From NCBI GenBank assembly GCA_012729315.1, contig JAAYDI010000011.1, positions 1 through 64,000 of the forward strand: a stretch of 64,000 bases of DNA. The letters run 5' to 3'. The position numbers were made by a program, and so were the translations under genes. The number at the start of each line of letters is the position of its first letter. Position 1 is the first letter of the stretch. Origin of the DNA: Planctomycetaceae bacterium. GTDB lineage: Bacteria; Planctomycetota; Planctomycetia; Pirellulales; Pirellulaceae. Shown here in pieces: positions 8,186 through 17,605 of the stretch. The notes under the pieces were generated by a model. That model made no database searches. It was not told the DNA's origin and saw only the letters and a list, made by a program, of their open reading frames with translations.

Positions 8186-9332
8186 TGCACGACGGGCTGG
8201 GCATGGATGCCGGCTCGCCAATCGGCGTCAGGCCACCCGACTGCGAGTCGATCTGAAAGACGACCAGGTTGTTGCCCGGCATGTTGGCGCACAGCAGCAG
8301 TTCTCCACCCGGCGTGATCGCCAGATTCTGCGGTCCGCGCCCCAGGCTCGGTTCAATCTCGACCAGACTGAGTGTGCCGTCGGCGGCGACGCGGTACACG
8401 GCGATGCTGTCATGCCCCCGGTTGGTGCCGTACGCGAACCGACCGTTGGGCGTCACTTTCACGTCCGCACAGTAACTGATACCGTCAAATTCTTCCGGCA
8501 GCGTTGGGATGGTCTGCCGCTCGATCAGGAGCCCCGGTTCCGCGTCATACTCGAAGTACGTGATCGAGTTGGCAAGCTCGTTGATGACGTACACGCGCTG
8601 GCCGTCGGGATGGAAGGTCAGGTGCCGCGGCCCGACGCCCGGTGGTGTTCTCACAAAGGCGGGCCGTCCGGGCGCGAGTTCCGCCGTGGCGGCATCCAGC
8701 CGGTAGGTGATGACGCGGTCGAGCCCCAGATCGGCCGCCAGGACAAACCGGTTGTCCGGACTGATCACGGCACAATGCGCGTGCGGACCTTTCTGGCGTG
8801 CGGGGTCAACACTGCTGCCCTCGTGCTGCACGAACGTCGCGATCTCGCCGAGCGATCCGTCGGGCCGGATGGGGAGAGATGCCACGCTCCCCGTGCCGTA
8901 GTTGGCCACCACGATCGCCTTGCCGGTGGCATCGACCTCCAGATAACACGAGGCCGATCCGCGTGTGGACTGGCGGTTGAGCAGCTTCAGCTCCCCCGCG
9001 TCCCCGACCAGTTCAAACGCAGCTACGTGCTCGTGCGCTGCTCCCCCGAACTTGCCCTGCGCGTGCGTCGAATAGAGGACGTTCCGGTCGGGTGCGAACG
9101 CCAGGAAGAACGGGTATTCGACATCGGTGGTCCGCCTCAGAAGCTGCAACGTGCCGGTGGCAACATCGAGCCGATAGGCGTGAATGGCCCCCTCTTCGTC
9201 GGCGGCGAACGCCGAGACGAACACCAGCAACTCCTCAGCATCAGCTCGAGGCGCGCACACACCCAGGGCCATGACTGCGATGATCGGCATCAGATATGTC
9301 ACCATGTGGTTACGTATGATGTGGTTACGCAT
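8172..9332 (-). CDS. Exported lactonase-family beta-propeller protein
   Basis: A 386-residue protein of the 6-phosphogluconolactonase-like (Lactonase, PF10282-type) family. The signal peptide ends at about Ala32 (APRADA), so it works outside the cytoplasm and a role in the cytosolic pentose phosphate pathway is unlikely. Family landmarks are GPHAHCAVISPDNRFVLAADLGLDR and GVGPRHLTFHPDGQRVY, together with repeated seven-bladed propeller strands. The ATG at 9332 has AGGAG 6 nt upstream. Codons 2-9 consist of a duplicated unit (RNHIIRNHM), caused by a 15-bp tandem repeat. Likely substrate is an aldonolactone or similar; this is inference. Confidence 0.85.
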   Translation of the reverse strand: MRNHIIRNHMVTYLMPIIAVMALGVCAPRADAEELLVFVSAFAADEEGAIHAYRLDVATGTLQLLRRTTDVEYPFFLAFAPDRNVLYSTHAQGKFGGAAHEHVAAFELVGDAGELKLLNRQSTRGSASCYLEVDATGKAIVVANYGTGSVASLPIRPDGSLGEIATFVQHEGSSVDPARQKGPHAHCAVISPDNRFVLAADLGLDRVITYRLDAATAELAPGRPAFVRTPPGVGPRHLTFHPDGQRVYVINELANSITYFEYDAEPGLLIERQTIPTLPEEFDGISYCADVKVTPNGRFAYGTNRGHDSIAVYRVAADGTLSLVEIEPSLGRGPQNLAITPGGELLLCANMPGNNLVVFQIDSQSGGLTPIGEPASMPSPSCIMIR

Positions 9333-9551
9333 AATAGGCTCCTGTGGCCGTAGGCGGATCGAATTAGTTTGGTATCAAGTCCTCGGCTGTGATTATACCC
9401 AGCGTGCGGCGGGCTCCGGTAGCCAGCGTGCCGGCCCCAAGCCGCAACGGGCCAGGTATTCGCCGCAGTCGGGCGGGCCAGCCGCCGTTCCCACTTGATC
9501 CGGGCTCCCCACGGTCCTGCTTCTCCAGTACGATGCGCTGTCGGGGCGCAC

Positions 9552-10946
9552 ATGAGTAACGTGTCGGACGCGAAGATCGTGAGCTGGCTGCGCCACCTGG
9601 ACATCGACCGGCCTGTGGCCTACGCCCTGGCCATGCGGTGCTGGCAGTTCCCTGCCGGACTGGTCACGACACTCTTGATCGCGGTCTGTTTCACGGCGGA
9701 ACTGCAGGGCTACTACTACACGATTTCCAACCTGCTGGCGCTGCAGACGTTCGTCGACCTGGGGCTGCAGTGGGTGATCCTGCATTTCGCCAGTCACGAG
9801 TGGTCGGCGCTGCAACTTGATGCCCGGCGTCAGGTATCGGGAGACCCGGTGGCGCAACAGCGTCTGGCCGGACTCGTGGTGTTCGCGACACGCTGGTTCA
9901 GCTGGGCGGCGGTGATCTTCGCCCTGGTGGCCGCGACCGCCGGCAGCTGGCTCTTTGGACGAGCCTCGCACGATGTGGCGTGGCGGGTCCCTGGGTGCCT
10001 GGTGATCCTGCTGGCCGCCACCTCTCTGGCAATCGGGCCGCGCATTGCGGTGCTCGAGGGGTGCCAGCAGGTGCTGGCAGTCAATCGGACCCGTTTGTGG
10101 CAGGCCGTGACCGGCAGTCTGGCGGTGTGGGCCGCCATGCTGGCAGGCACCGGGCTCTGGGCGATTGTCGTGGCGACGGGAGTGCAGATCGCCTGGGAGA
10201 TCCAGCTCGTGTGGGGCTCCTATCGCGCGTTCTTTCGCTCGCTGCTGTCGGTTACTCCCAAACTCGACTGGCACGGGGAGGTATGGCCGCTCCAGTGGCG
10301 GATGGGGGTGCAGTCGGCGGTGCGATACTTTGCCTTCTACCTGTTCACGCCAGTGATGTTCGCGTTTCACGGCGCGGAAGTCGCGGGGCGCATGGGTATG
10401 ACGTGGAGTGTGATGTCGAACATTCAGCTAGCGGCGTTCGCCTGGACCCGCGCCCGCGCTCCGCGTTATGGTGAACTTGTCGCGCGGCGCGATTATGCCG
10501 CGTTGGACCGCGAGTTCTTCAAGGCTTCGGGCGTATCACTTGTGGCCTTGTCCGCGGCCCTGCTGGCACTGGTGTTGACCGTCATGGGATTGGCCCGCTG
10601 CGGGGTCGCGCCCCTCGAGTCGCTGGCCGGGCGGTTCCTGGACACGCCCGCACTGATCGTCTTCGGCGCCGGACAGATTCCGATCCACATTGTGCAGTGC
10701 CTGTCGGTGTATCTGCGTGCTCACAAACGGGATCCGCTGCTGGGTATCATGGTCGTATCCAACGCGCTGATCGGATTGACCGTGTTCTGGTTCGGGAGCC
10801 GGTTTGGACCACTGGCTGCCGGCTGGGGATTTGCCGCGGTGGCCACACTGGTGACGATGCCGGGGGTGGCTTGGGTGTGGTGGGTCTCCCGGCGGCAGTG
10901 GCACACGGCGGCGCCGGCCATGTCGCACGAAGCAGGAGGGCGTTAG
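9552..10946 (+). CDS. Flippase-like polytopic membrane protein (polysaccharide export type)
   Basis: A 464-residue integral membrane protein with about 12 hydrophobic segments separated by short loops, in keeping with a Wzx/MATE-type lipid-linked saccharide flippase. There is no single diagnostic motif, so the assignment relies on topology and context. A GT4 glycosyltransferase starts 3 bp after its stop, and the pair probably makes or exports a glycan. The ATG at 9552 begins MSNVSDAKIV; an upstream in-frame ATG at 9495 would add a hydrophilic Pro/Arg-rich stretch unlike coding sequence. Confidence 0.65.
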   Translation: MSNVSDAKIVSWLRHLDIDRPVAYALAMRCWQFPAGLVTTLLIAVCFTAELQGYYYTISNLLALQTFVDLGLQWVILHFASHEWSALQLDARRQVSGDPVAQQRLAGLVVFATRWFSWAAVIFALVAATAGSWLFGRASHDVAWRVPGCLVILLAATSLAIGPRIAVLEGCQQVLAVNRTRLWQAVTGSLAVWAAMLAGTGLWAIVVATGVQIAWEIQLVWGSYRAFFRSLLSVTPKLDWHGEVWPLQWRMGVQSAVRYFAFYLFTPVMFAFHGAEVAGRMGMTWSVMSNIQLAAFAWTRARAPRYGELVARRDYAALDREFFKASGVSLVALSAALLALVLTVMGLARCGVAPLESLAGRFLDTPALIVFGAGQIPIHIVQCLSVYLRAHKRDPLLGIMVVSNALIGLTVFWFGSRFGPLAAGWGFAAVATLVTMPGVAWVWWVSRRQWHTAAPAMSHEAGGR

Positions 10947-10949
10947 CAG

Positions 10950-12119
10950 ATGAGGCAACTGTCCCCGGAACCTGTGCAGGGCACCCGACTGCGGATCGGC
11001 ATCTGCCTGAGCCTGTATTGGCCGATTGAAAGCGGCGCCGAGCGGCAGGCGCGGCGGCAAGCGCAGGAGTTGACCCGCCGCGGCCACCAGGTCACCGTCT
11101 ACACGCGGCGCGTCCTGGGCCGGCCGGTGCGTGAGCGCGACGGAGATGTCGAAATCTGCCGGGCCATACGCACCTGGGACCTGGGCCCGCTCTTCGGCAC
11201 CACGTTTCTGGCCAGCCTCGCCTGGCGGCTGTGGCGCGATCGCCACCAGCTCGACCTGGTGCACTGCCACCAGGCGTCGTGGGAGGCGGTGGCCGCCGGC
11301 TGGGTCCACCGGCGCACCGGCCTGCCGACGCTGATTCAACCGGCCGCGGGCGGGCCGTACGGCGAAGTCCAGCTGATGAATCAGGCCCGAGGTCACCGCC
11401 TGATCCGCTCGCTGATCCTGAGCAACTCCCACTTCGTCGCAATCTCGCAGCAGATCGAAGAGGAACTCCGGGAATGGGGGGTGGCCGACGCACAGCTGGA
11501 TCGGTTCGCCAGCGGCATCGACGTGGCCGAATACGCGGCCGGCGCGTCACCGCTGGAATCACAACTGCCGGCCCGGCCCCGCGCCATCTTCCTCGGCCGA
11601 CTGCACCCGCAGAAGAACCTCGCCGTGCTCCTGCACGCCTGGCGCCGCGTCCACAGCCAATGCCCGGAAGCCCATCTGCTGCTGGTAGGTGATGGTCCAC
11701 AACGAGCCGCACTGGAACAACTGGCCACCGAACTGCAACTGACCGAATGCGTGCGGTTCCTGGGGCAACAGAGCAACCCGCTCCCGTATCTGCAGGCGGC
11801 CGACCTGTTCGTCTTGCCCAGCATCTCAGAGGGGATGAGCAACAGTTTGCTGGAGGCGATGGCCTGCGGGCTCCCCAGCGTCGTCTCGTCGGCCGGCGGC
11901 AACGTCGATCTGATTCATGACGGCCAGGCCGGACTGGTGGCCGACGCCTCCGGACCGGCAGATCTGGCCGACCAGCTCCTGCGTATGCTCCAGGATGCTG
12001 AGCTGCGCGCGCGGTGCGGCGCCCACGCGCGGCAACTCATCTGCCAGCGGTATTCCATTCAGGCGGTCGTGGACCGATACGAGAAGTTGTATCGGCAGTT
12101 GACCGCGCCCCGCGTCTGA
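10950..12119 (+). CDS. Family GT4 glycosyltransferase
   Basis: A 389-residue GT-B fold enzyme of normal length that would transfer a sugar from a nucleotide-sugar donor to a glycan or lipid-linked acceptor. The N-terminal Rossmann half contains the usual acceptor-side GAERQARRQAQELTRRGH. The C-terminal half has FLGRLHPQKN and the family E-x7-E motif (EGMSNSLLE, in PSISEGMSNSLLEAMACGLP). No membrane segment is evident. It starts 3 bp after the flippase-like gene with GGAGG upstream, so the two form an operon. Confidence 0.92.
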   Translation: MRQLSPEPVQGTRLRIGICLSLYWPIESGAERQARRQAQELTRRGHQVTVYTRRVLGRPVRERDGDVEICRAIRTWDLGPLFGTTFLASLAWRLWRDRHQLDLVHCHQASWEAVAAGWVHRRTGLPTLIQPAAGGPYGEVQLMNQARGHRLIRSLILSNSHFVAISQQIEEELREWGVADAQLDRFASGIDVAEYAAGASPLESQLPARPRAIFLGRLHPQKNLAVLLHAWRRVHSQCPEAHLLLVGDGPQRAALEQLATELQLTECVRFLGQQSNPLPYLQAADLFVLPSISEGMSNSLLEAMACGLPSVVSSAGGNVDLIHDGQAGLVADASGPADLADQLLRMLQDAELRARCGAHARQLICQRYSIQAVVDRYEKLYRQLTAPRV

Positions 12120-12177
12120 CAAGACCGCCGGGCCCAATGCGCCGGGCTGTGTGCGCCGGGCCCTGCACCGGCAGACG

Positions 12178-13152
12178 CTAGCGCTGTGCGGACGTCAGCC
12201 GATCCGCAGCGCCGCTCGCCGTATGCAACCGGCCCGTGGCATGACGCGACTGGCCCGTGGCATGCAGCGACCGGCGCCAGAACTTGGCCAATGGAACCTC
12301 GTCGTGATAGCCGGCCGCCTCCGCTCGCTCGCAGAGCCCGACAATCGCATCGATGTACGAATTGATGGAGTGGTCCGACAGCCAGTCGATGCGAAACCGC
12401 CCCAACGTGTGAATGAAGCCGCGGATACGGTCGCTGGCCTTGCCCCAGTAGTCAAGCTTGCACAGCTCGCCATGGCGATTGAGATACATCTCCCGGCCGG
12501 AGTGCCGGAAGCCCAACCACGCCGGCGGCAGCCGGGGCACGATGTCATTGTTGTTCACCCAGCGGATGTGTTGGATCCGGCAGTAATTGATGTACCGCTT
12601 CGTGCCGACGCGAGGCGAGCCGTACGTGAACAGCGCTTCGGGCGCTGAGGGAATCTCGGATATAAAACACCGCCCGGCGGAAATCGTGGCCATGGCACCG
12701 CCCAGGGAGTGCCCGCAGAACCAGACCCTTTTACGCCGATTGGCCTGGAGCGATTGCTTGATCATCGGCCACAACTGATCGACTTCCCCTTTGAATCCGC
12801 GGTGCACGTGCCCGACAGTTTCGGCGACCACTTTGGCCGCGTCGATATCCGCTCTGATGTCAGTCGTCTCGTGGGGCTCCGTCCCGCGGCACACGATCAC
12901 GACATCCGTGGCATTGTCCAGCCGATACGCCTGAGCTCCATTCCGATCGAAAAACTCCACGTTCAGATGAAACCCGATCGGTTCGACCAGACGTGCAACC
13001 GTCTCGTGATCGTAGTAGGCCACCCGCGAGAATTCGGCAAACAACAGCGATCGTCGCAGCAGGCTCAGGTCATTGATCGCCCCCGTGAACTTGATTCGCA
13101 GCGGCGTAGCAACCCGCCTTGGCGATGGAGGATTCGACACAGCGCTATCCAT
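12178..13152 (-). CDS. Class 3 lipase-like alpha/beta-hydrolase
   Basis: A 324-residue protein of the fungal-type lipase class 3 family. The nucleophile elbow reads WFCGHSLGGAMA, with catalytic Asp likely in VNNNDIVPRLPP and His in LSDHSINSYIDA. A CRGTEP element matches the oxyanion/GTE region. No signal peptide is seen, so it should be cytoplasmic unless exported by another route. The ATG at 13152 has GGAGG upstream; a GTG at 13170 is an alternative. The C-terminus carries a 7-residue imperfect repeat (HATGQSR-HATGRLH), encoded by 13-bp copies at 12231 and 12252. Substrate is unknown; triglyceride or other ester is inferred from the family. Confidence 0.85.
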   Translation of the reverse strand: MDSAVSNPPSPRRVATPLRIKFTGAINDLSLLRRSLLFAEFSRVAYYDHETVARLVEPIGFHLNVEFFDRNGAQAYRLDNATDVVIVCRGTEPHETTDIRADIDAAKVVAETVGHVHRGFKGEVDQLWPMIKQSLQANRRKRVWFCGHSLGGAMATISAGRCFISEIPSAPEALFTYGSPRVGTKRYINYCRIQHIRWVNNNDIVPRLPPAWLGFRHSGREMYLNRHGELCKLDYWGKASDRIRGFIHTLGRFRIDWLSDHSINSYIDAIVGLCERAEAAGYHDEVPLAKFWRRSLHATGQSRHATGRLHTASGAADRLTSAQR

Positions 13153-13198
13153 AGTGATGAGGTCCTCCACAACATGCCCGGCTCGCAGCCATCCGTAG

Positions 13199-13226
13199 TA
13201 TCAGAGAGGCATGATATCAGAGAGGC
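13199..13226. repeat. 12-bp direct repeat with 16-bp period in the lipase leader
   Basis: TATCAGAGAGGC occurs at 13199-13210 and again at 13215-13226, about 50-75 bp upstream of the lipase start. It may be an operator or simply a slippage duplication. Confidence 0.6.
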
Positions 13227-13328
13227 CGATTTCGCAACAAGACAAGTTGCGTGATCGCCGCCACCGTGCCGCCGTGTGGCACAAGTAAGCCACACCGGTC
13301 GCGCTCCGTCTGGCACGCTGCCCGCACG

Positions 13329-14537
13329 CTATTTCCCGAGATTCTCGTAAAGCTTGATGTTCCCGGTCGATGCCCCAATGCACACGATATCGAGCCGCTC
13401 GTCGCCGGTCATTTCGGTCACAACGCAGTCGACGGCGGCAATGCCGCCGTCGTCCAGCACCGTCTTCTGCCACTGAGTTCCGCATGCGTCCGTCGCCCGG
13501 TACACCGACAGCTGGTACCCTTGGCCCCGGAACCCGCAGACAATCTCGTCGCAGCCGTCGCCGTCCAGATCGCCGACTGCCAGGGCATGACCGTTGTCCA
13601 TCTGGTCGTCGAGCACCGCGCGCTGCCACTTCCCGGTCTCCCATCTGTAGGCCACCACCTGGTTTCCGTGCCACGGCTCGATCGCGGCGAGAAACCGTTG
13701 CGCGCCGAGCTGCCCCAGCCGCACCTCGCTGCTGCCACACTGTGGCCAGGAGCGCGGATCGCCCGCCGCGAGGTGTGTTGCCACCCACTGGCCATCGCGG
13801 AAGTCGAGCCGGTGCAGCCCGGCATAGCAGGCAGTCACCAGCTGCTGCCGCGGACCGGCGTCCCAGTTTGCCGGATGTATGGCGTGCAGCACACCGCGCG
13901 GCACCGTGGTGATCACCTCTCGCTTCCAGGTGTCAGGCCGGTAGAGATACACCGGCACCGCATCCCCCTCCTGGGGCGGATATCTGGTTCCGACCATCGG
14001 TCCGACGAGCAGCACCTTCGCGCCCGTTCCTTCCGGATCGATCCAGCGCACGCGGTGTGCCGTGGGCACGCGGTCGATTTCACGCGCCGTCCAGGGTTGG
14101 CGCACATCCGGGCCGTGCGTGAGCAAGGTCACATTCCCCACGCTCTGTTCCGGGCGCGAGTCGAACTGGTAGGCCAGTACCAGTTCGGGGCATCCGTCCC
14201 CATCGATATCCCACCCGTCGACGTTGAGCGGGCGCGGCACGCCGGTTGCCAGCACATGCCGCTGCCAGGTCGGGTATTCGTACCACGCGAGTTCCGTCCC
14301 CTGTTCGTCGACGGCCACCACGTCTTTCCTGCCGTCACCCGTGAGATCGATCGCCAGCAGCTGATAACCCACCTTCAGATCGGCCGCGATCACGTGCTCG
14401 CGAAAACGGGGCAGTTCCCCGGCCTGGACTCCGGCGCCGAGACACAGCAGTGCAGCCCAGCCACAAGCCAGCCGACCGAGTCCGCGCGGCCGGCGAAGGG
14501 AGACACGGCAGGTTCGCGGTACAGCAGAGACTTTCAC
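13329..14537 (-). CDS. Secreted FG-GAP/VCBS repeat beta-propeller protein
   Basis: A 402-residue exported protein. The GTG at 14537 is preferred: GGAGGA lies 8 nt upstream, and the product then starts with a basic, hydrophobic signal (RLACGWAALLCLGAGVQAG). Calcium-binding FG-GAP motifs recur: DLTGDGRKDVV, DIDGDGCPELV, DLDGDGCDEIV and EMTGDERLDIV. These build an integrin-alpha-like propeller used for binding outside the cell. No enzymatic motif is seen. It lies between the lipase and the secreted RidA-repeat gene on the same strand. Confidence 0.85.
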   Translation of the reverse strand: MKVSAVPRTCRVSLRRPRGLGRLACGWAALLCLGAGVQAGELPRFREHVIAADLKVGYQLLAIDLTGDGRKDVVAVDEQGTELAWYEYPTWQRHVLATGVPRPLNVDGWDIDGDGCPELVLAYQFDSRPEQSVGNVTLLTHGPDVRQPWTAREIDRVPTAHRVRWIDPEGTGAKVLLVGPMVGTRYPPQEGDAVPVYLYRPDTWKREVITTVPRGVLHAIHPANWDAGPRQQLVTACYAGLHRLDFRDGQWVATHLAAGDPRSWPQCGSSEVRLGQLGAQRFLAAIEPWHGNQVVAYRWETGKWQRAVLDDQMDNGHALAVGDLDGDGCDEIVCGFRGQGYQLSVYRATDACGTQWQKTVLDDGGIAAVDCVVTEMTGDERLDIVCIGASTGNIKLYENLGK

Positions 14538-14698
14538 GGCTATCGTCCTCCGGTTGATGGATGGGAGCACCGCAACGCGTGTATCGGTCCGGCCTCGTCC
14601 GCAGATGCGCCGGGCCGGTGTTCCGGTGTCGTGCCGCAGGAAGCGTGCAACGGCGCGAACCGCGCACTCGCACACATGGCGGGCGGCAGCCGGATCCT

Positions 14699-15958
14699 CT
14701 ACTTGCCGACTGCGATCACGTCCATGGTCAGCGTGCGGCCGGCCCGGCCGACACCATGCACCATGACCAGCGAGGCGGCGGGCGGGCGGAGCGGGTCAAA
14801 GGCGATCGGGCGCACGACATCAAACCCCCGGCTCGCATCCGCATCGCAGACAAAGTAGGAGGCCTTGGCCAGATGCCGGATATCGCTCCCCGTCTCGGCG
14901 AGGATGGTCTCCAACTGCGCGAACAGGTCGCGCACCTGGCTCTCACCGTTCCCCTCCTCACGGGCGAACAGGCCGGAGGTGTAGATGTGCCGCGCGCCGC
15001 GCACCAGTGCCACGCGGCTGAACGTGGGGGCGGCTCTCACATCCGGCGGCGTGAAGTACTGCACTGGCTCAGCTGCCGCGTCGGTGGGAGGCCACTGCGC
15101 AATCAGCTCGATTTCCACATGGGGCACGGCCACCCACTCCACGAAAACCACCGGCGGGGTCATCTGTCCGGGGAAGAACTTCGCCAGTTCGCGCAGGGTA
15201 TCCTCGGCCGACGAGGCGGGGCGGAGGAACACTTTCAGCTGCACCACGTGGGCGGGCGACAGCTGCAGGAGTTCGAGGGTCTTCATCAGCGTCGCCATGG
15301 CCTTGGCAACCGCCGGCACCGCGACGTCGCTTTCTCTCGGCACGCCCGACAGGTAGGCCACCCCTCCGGCCGGCAGCACAGCAGCATCGGCATGCTGGGC
15401 GTCGCCAGCCACCGCGTCACAGCGTTTCAGCGCCACCGGTTGCGCCACCTCCTGGTCCTGCGCGGCAGCCACAGCTACCGCGTCGACGGCGACCAGCACC
15501 CCGCGGCGCGGCATGGGTGTCAGGACCGCCGTGATCGCCGGACGCACCGCCGGATCCAGCCGCTTGCTCAACTGCTCGCGCACCTGGTCCACCACGTCCG
15601 GTGTGATCGCATACACGTTCAGTCGCACGAGCTGGTTGAGCGCCGAACCGGAGGCCGCGAGTACAGCATCCAGATTGTTGAGCACCTGTTCGATCTGCCT
15701 GTCGAGCGCTCCAGCGTCGACGACCTGCCCGGCCTGATCCACGGGCAGCAGCTGGCGGGTGTGCACCAGCGGCTGACCCTCCACCACAACGGCCTGCGAC
15801 ATTCCGGCCGGCGCATCGAGCGCCAGGTATTGCACGGCCGCGCCGGAGCTTCCGCCGGCGGGCGTCTCCGCTGCCGGCTGGTCTTCAGCCGCCGGGCAGT
15901 AGCCGGATCCGGTCAGGCAGACTGCCAGTACGAACGCAACAACAAATCGCCATGTCAT
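14699..15958 (-). CDS. Secreted protein with three tandem RidA/YjgF-like domains
   Basis: A 419-residue exported protein (signal peptide about residues 1-23, MTWRFVVAFVLAVCLTGSG). Three RidA/YjgF-type domains follow, at about 43-160, 178-290 and 300-418. Each ends in the family strand pattern (VAVDAVAV, VEIELIA, LTMDVIAV). RidA proteins are normally single-domain cytosolic trimers that deaminate reactive imines using a conserved arginine. By alignment to the PARSCVEV segment of RidA, the arginine is replaced by Ile, Val and Ala in the three domains, so imine deaminase activity is not expected. One chain could form a complete pseudo-trimer. It is followed by the FG-GAP gene and preceded by the exported oxidoreductase. 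Confidence 0.8.
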   Translation of the reverse strand: MTWRFVVAFVLAVCLTGSGYCPAAEDQPAAETPAGGSSGAAVQYLALDAPAGMSQAVVVEGQPLVHTRQLLPVDQAGQVVDAGALDRQIEQVLNNLDAVLAASGSALNQLVRLNVYAITPDVVDQVREQLSKRLDPAVRPAITAVLTPMPRRGVLVAVDAVAVAAAQDQEVAQPVALKRCDAVAGDAQHADAAVLPAGGVAYLSGVPRESDVAVPAVAKAMATLMKTLELLQLSPAHVVQLKVFLRPASSAEDTLRELAKFFPGQMTPPVVFVEWVAVPHVEIELIAQWPPTDAAAEPVQYFTPPDVRAAPTFSRVALVRGARHIYTSGLFAREEGNGESQVRDLFAQLETILAETGSDIRHLAKASYFVCDADASRGFDVVRPIAFDPLRPPAASLVMVHGVGRAGRTLTMDVIAVGK

Positions 15959-15983
15959 GGATAAAGTCCTTGGTGAATGTGGC

Positions 15984-17435
15984 CTAAACCTGATCAGGGA
16001 GCTCGTAGCCCTTGCGCCGGGGAATATCGAGATACGTGTTGGCTTCGTCGTCGCCGGGGAAGACCTCTTTTTCGGGGTCCCATTTCAGCGGCCGCCCAAG
16101 CCGCCGGGCGATGTTGCCCAGGTGGCACAGCGTCGCCACCCGATGCCCGCTCTCGACGTTCATGATCGGGTCCTTGCGCGAACGCACGCAGTCGTAGAAG
16201 TTCTGCATGTGGTCATCGCTCTCGTAGACGCGGATCGCGTCGGCCGGCAACGGTTCCTCGTCCAGCCCGACGGGATCGCATTCGTACCCGCCGCGGAAGA
16301 TCGTGATCCGTCCCTTGTCGCCAATGAACGTGGCTCCACCACCCACGCGCGACTCGTTCGAGCTCAACGTCAGCACCACACCGTTGGCATATTTGTAATT
16401 GATGATTGACCGGCTGCAGGCAGCATCCCCGCGATCCCGGGTTTCCGGCAGCGAGTACACTACCGGCTCGAGCTTCTCGGCCGGGTCCACCCAGATCTCG
16501 ACAGGTCCGCTGTTGTCCATCTGCAGCGCCCAGTGCACCATGCTCAGCCCATGGCAGCCCCAGTTCGGCAGTTCGCCACCGGAGTACGGGCGGAATGACA
16601 TCCAGCCAGGTCCGATTGCCAGCTTCTCGGCCGGCGTCACCGGAAACGTCGGCTCCGGCTCATACGGGATGCGGGACAGGTAGAGGTCGGTGTGATACGG
16701 TACAACCTCATTGGGTCCGCACCACCGATCCCAATCCAGATACTCGGGGACCGGTTGAGGTGGAAAGTCGCACTCGTAGGAACTCGGGTAGTTGTAGCCG
16801 ATGACCGACTGGATCTTGCCGATCCGGCCGTTGATGATCAGCTCCACAGCTTTGCGGGCCTTTGGATGCGAGCGCTGTTGCTCGCCGGTCTGGAACACGC
16901 GGTTGTACTTCCGCACCGCCTCGACCATCACGCGCCCTTCGCGGATGGTGTGCGAGAGGGGCTGTTCGCCGTAGATGTCCTTGCCTGCCTGGCAGGCGTG
17001 AATGCAGGGCAGATAGTGCCAGTGTTCCGGCGTGGCGTAGACGACGACATCCACGTCCTTGCGATCCAGCAGCGCGCGGTAGTCCTGGTAGGCCTCCTTG
17101 GCCTTGAAGTGCTTGGCCCACGCCTTGGCGCGCCGCATATTCAGATCGGCGACGGCGACGATGCGTGCGAAGTCAGGCCGCTTCCCCTGGCCCCCCTTGC
17201 CAATGGCCAGCTGCCCGTTGCGCCGGCCACAGCCGATAATGCCCACCCCCACCTCTTCATTCGCCTCCGAGGCTCTGCGCACCGCTTCCGCACTCGGCTT
17301 CTTCGTCGTCTTGGTGGTCTTGGTCGCGGGAGCCGGCTTGTCGTTGTCGCACGCCGGCAAGGCAGCACCAGCCAACGCGACACCAACCGCTTGCCCCAGC
17401 AACCGGCGCCGCGAAATTCTCTTCTTCACGGTCAT
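15984..17435 (-). CDS. Exported Gfo/Idh/MocA-family oxidoreductase
   Basis: A 483-residue NAD(P)-dependent sugar oxidoreductase-type protein. The N-terminus is a Tat signal (KRISRRRLLGQAVG) ending in a possible lipobox (ALPAC, Cys29), followed by a Lys/Thr/Pro linker. The Rossmann motif VGIIGCGRRNG lies at about 64-74. The catalytic EKP motif of the family reads E157-Q158-P159, so the usual lysine is missing. The C-terminal half has the Gfo/Idh/MocA beta-sheet domain with a GELPNWGCHGLSMVHW segment. AGGAG precedes the ATG at 17435. Export with cofactor bound is typical for Tat substrates. The neighbouring exported DegT-fold gene suggests a common pathway. Confidence 0.88.
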   Translation of the reverse strand: MTVKKRISRRRLLGQAVGVALAGAALPACDNDKPAPATKTTKTTKKPSAEAVRRASEANEEVGVGIIGCGRRNGQLAIGKGGQGKRPDFARIVAVADLNMRRAKAWAKHFKAKEAYQDYRALLDRKDVDVVVYATPEHWHYLPCIHACQAGKDIYGEQPLSHTIREGRVMVEAVRKYNRVFQTGEQQRSHPKARKAVELIINGRIGKIQSVIGYNYPSSYECDFPPQPVPEYLDWDRWCGPNEVVPYHTDLYLSRIPYEPEPTFPVTPAEKLAIGPGWMSFRPYSGGELPNWGCHGLSMVHWALQMDNSGPVEIWVDPAEKLEPVVYSLPETRDRGDAACSRSIINYKYANGVVLTLSSNESRVGGGATFIGDKGRITIFRGGYECDPVGLDEEPLPADAIRVYESDDHMQNFYDCVRSRKDPIMNVESGHRVATLCHLGNIARRLGRPLKWDPEKEVFPGDDEANTYLDIPRRKGYELPDQV

Positions 17436-17605
17436 GGGATACTCCTGATCTGGCGGTCCTGGAAGCACATCAGTATCAACTGACACCACTTCCCTGGTCA
17501 ATACGGGGGGCGCGCCATGCAGCCCGCTGACAGCCGTGGCCGGGGCGTCTGCCCCGGCCACTCGGCCAGCTGCCACACAGATTTCGCGCCCAGCTATCCG
17601 ATCCC

